Shown: positions 63,994 through 64,000 of the stretch, one piece after another
Layout of the letters: each line of letters opens with the position of its first letter
Numbering within the stretch: the stretch's first letter is position 1
Source of the DNA: Mesorhizobium sp. WSM4904
GTDB lineage: Bacteria > Pseudomonadota > Alphaproteobacteria > Rhizobiales > Rhizobiaceae
Reading direction: 5' to 3'
NCBI RefSeq assembly: GCF_029674545.1
Contig: NZ_CP121354.1
Coordinates: 6,581,001 to 6,645,000 of the forward strand
DNA length: 64,000 nt
Notes under the pieces: model-generated
Databases searched by the model: none
What the model was told of the DNA's origin: nothing
Seen by the model: only the letters and a program-made list of their open reading frames with translations
Program-made: the position numbers and the translations under genes

Positions 63994-64000
63994 GGGCCGA

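Noticed and set aside
1..64000. tRNA, rRNA and CRISPR arrays
   Set aside because: I scanned for GGTTCGA-type T-arms, conserved rRNA blocks and regularly spaced repeats and saw none.

Overview
The window looks like a chromosomal segment of a Hyphomicrobiales (rhizobial) alphaproteobacterium, most likely Mesorhizobium or a close relative. The evidence is GcrA, a class I lysyl-tRNA synthetase, a SAM-II riboswitch ahead of metZ, a bacterial ceramide-glucosyltransferase-like enzyme, RIME-type intergenic mosaic repeats, a LuxR/LuxI pair with an attached crotonase, and a complete cpa/tad pilus core. DNA is GC-rich throughout. I see no rRNA, tRNA or CRISPR array, and only one insertion sequence. The genus is an inference from gene content, not a database match. 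|| Layout. 1-6.3 kb: a GguC/AraD1-type protein, a small secreted unknown, an orphan amino-acid-binding protein, the long dCTP deaminase, SAM-II-controlled metZ, and a family 2 glycosyltransferase. 6.3-11.5 kb: apaG, repeats, the argD-argF-hslO unit and the cell-cycle regulator gcrA. 11.5-15.8 kb: corA, phoU and phoR without the usual pst genes between them, and polyphosphate kinase 2. 15.9-18.4 kb: a quorum-sensing locus (luxR, luxI, crotonase) with an old tandem duplication in the luxI promoter. 18.5-23.3 kb: a second orphan binding protein, TerB, LysRS, a secreted nuclease-like protein and an S24 repressor. 23.3-31.1 kb: a five-gene fatty-acid/acyl-CoA degradation operon and a MerR regulator with matching operator-like palindromes. 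31.5-37.6 kb: the polarity protein PodJ, then TauE/SafE and its TIGR02186-like partner. 37.7-39.1 kb: an intact IS256-family element with an 8-bp target duplication. 39.1-46.5 kb: a YegD-like Hsp70, a repeat, a LysR regulator and a divergent cytoplasm-facing molybdoenzyme operon of SoeABC type (probable sulfite oxidation), led by a possible 52-residue small protein. 46.5-52.7 kb: the PdeM/Lhr DNA-repair pair, an NlpC/P60 hydrolase, MarR and an M17 aminopeptidase. 52.9-64 kb: the Tad/Flp pilus locus (tadD convergent to cpaBCDEF-tadB-tadC; cpaA; a 58-residue Flp pilin; a divergent pilus-assembly N-domain protein). || Genes that probably act together: PhoR, PhoU and PPK2 in phosphate/polyphosphate control; LuxR, LuxI and crotonase in making and sensing a possibly unsaturated acyl-homoserine lactone; MerR with the acyl-CoA operon; LysR with SoeABC, and perhaps the sulfite exporter nearby; GcrA, PodJ and the Tad pilus, which in this class are linked through polarity and CtrA/CcrM cell-cycle control. 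|| Points I would look at first: the duplicated luxR-tail/luxI-promoter segment with pair-preserving changes, the luxI-crotonase coupling, the riboswitch-terminator arrangement before metZ, the heptanucleotide inverted array between gcrA and corA, the small ORF fused by ATGA to soeA, and the repeat family whose ends carry the stop codons of cpaF and cpaA.
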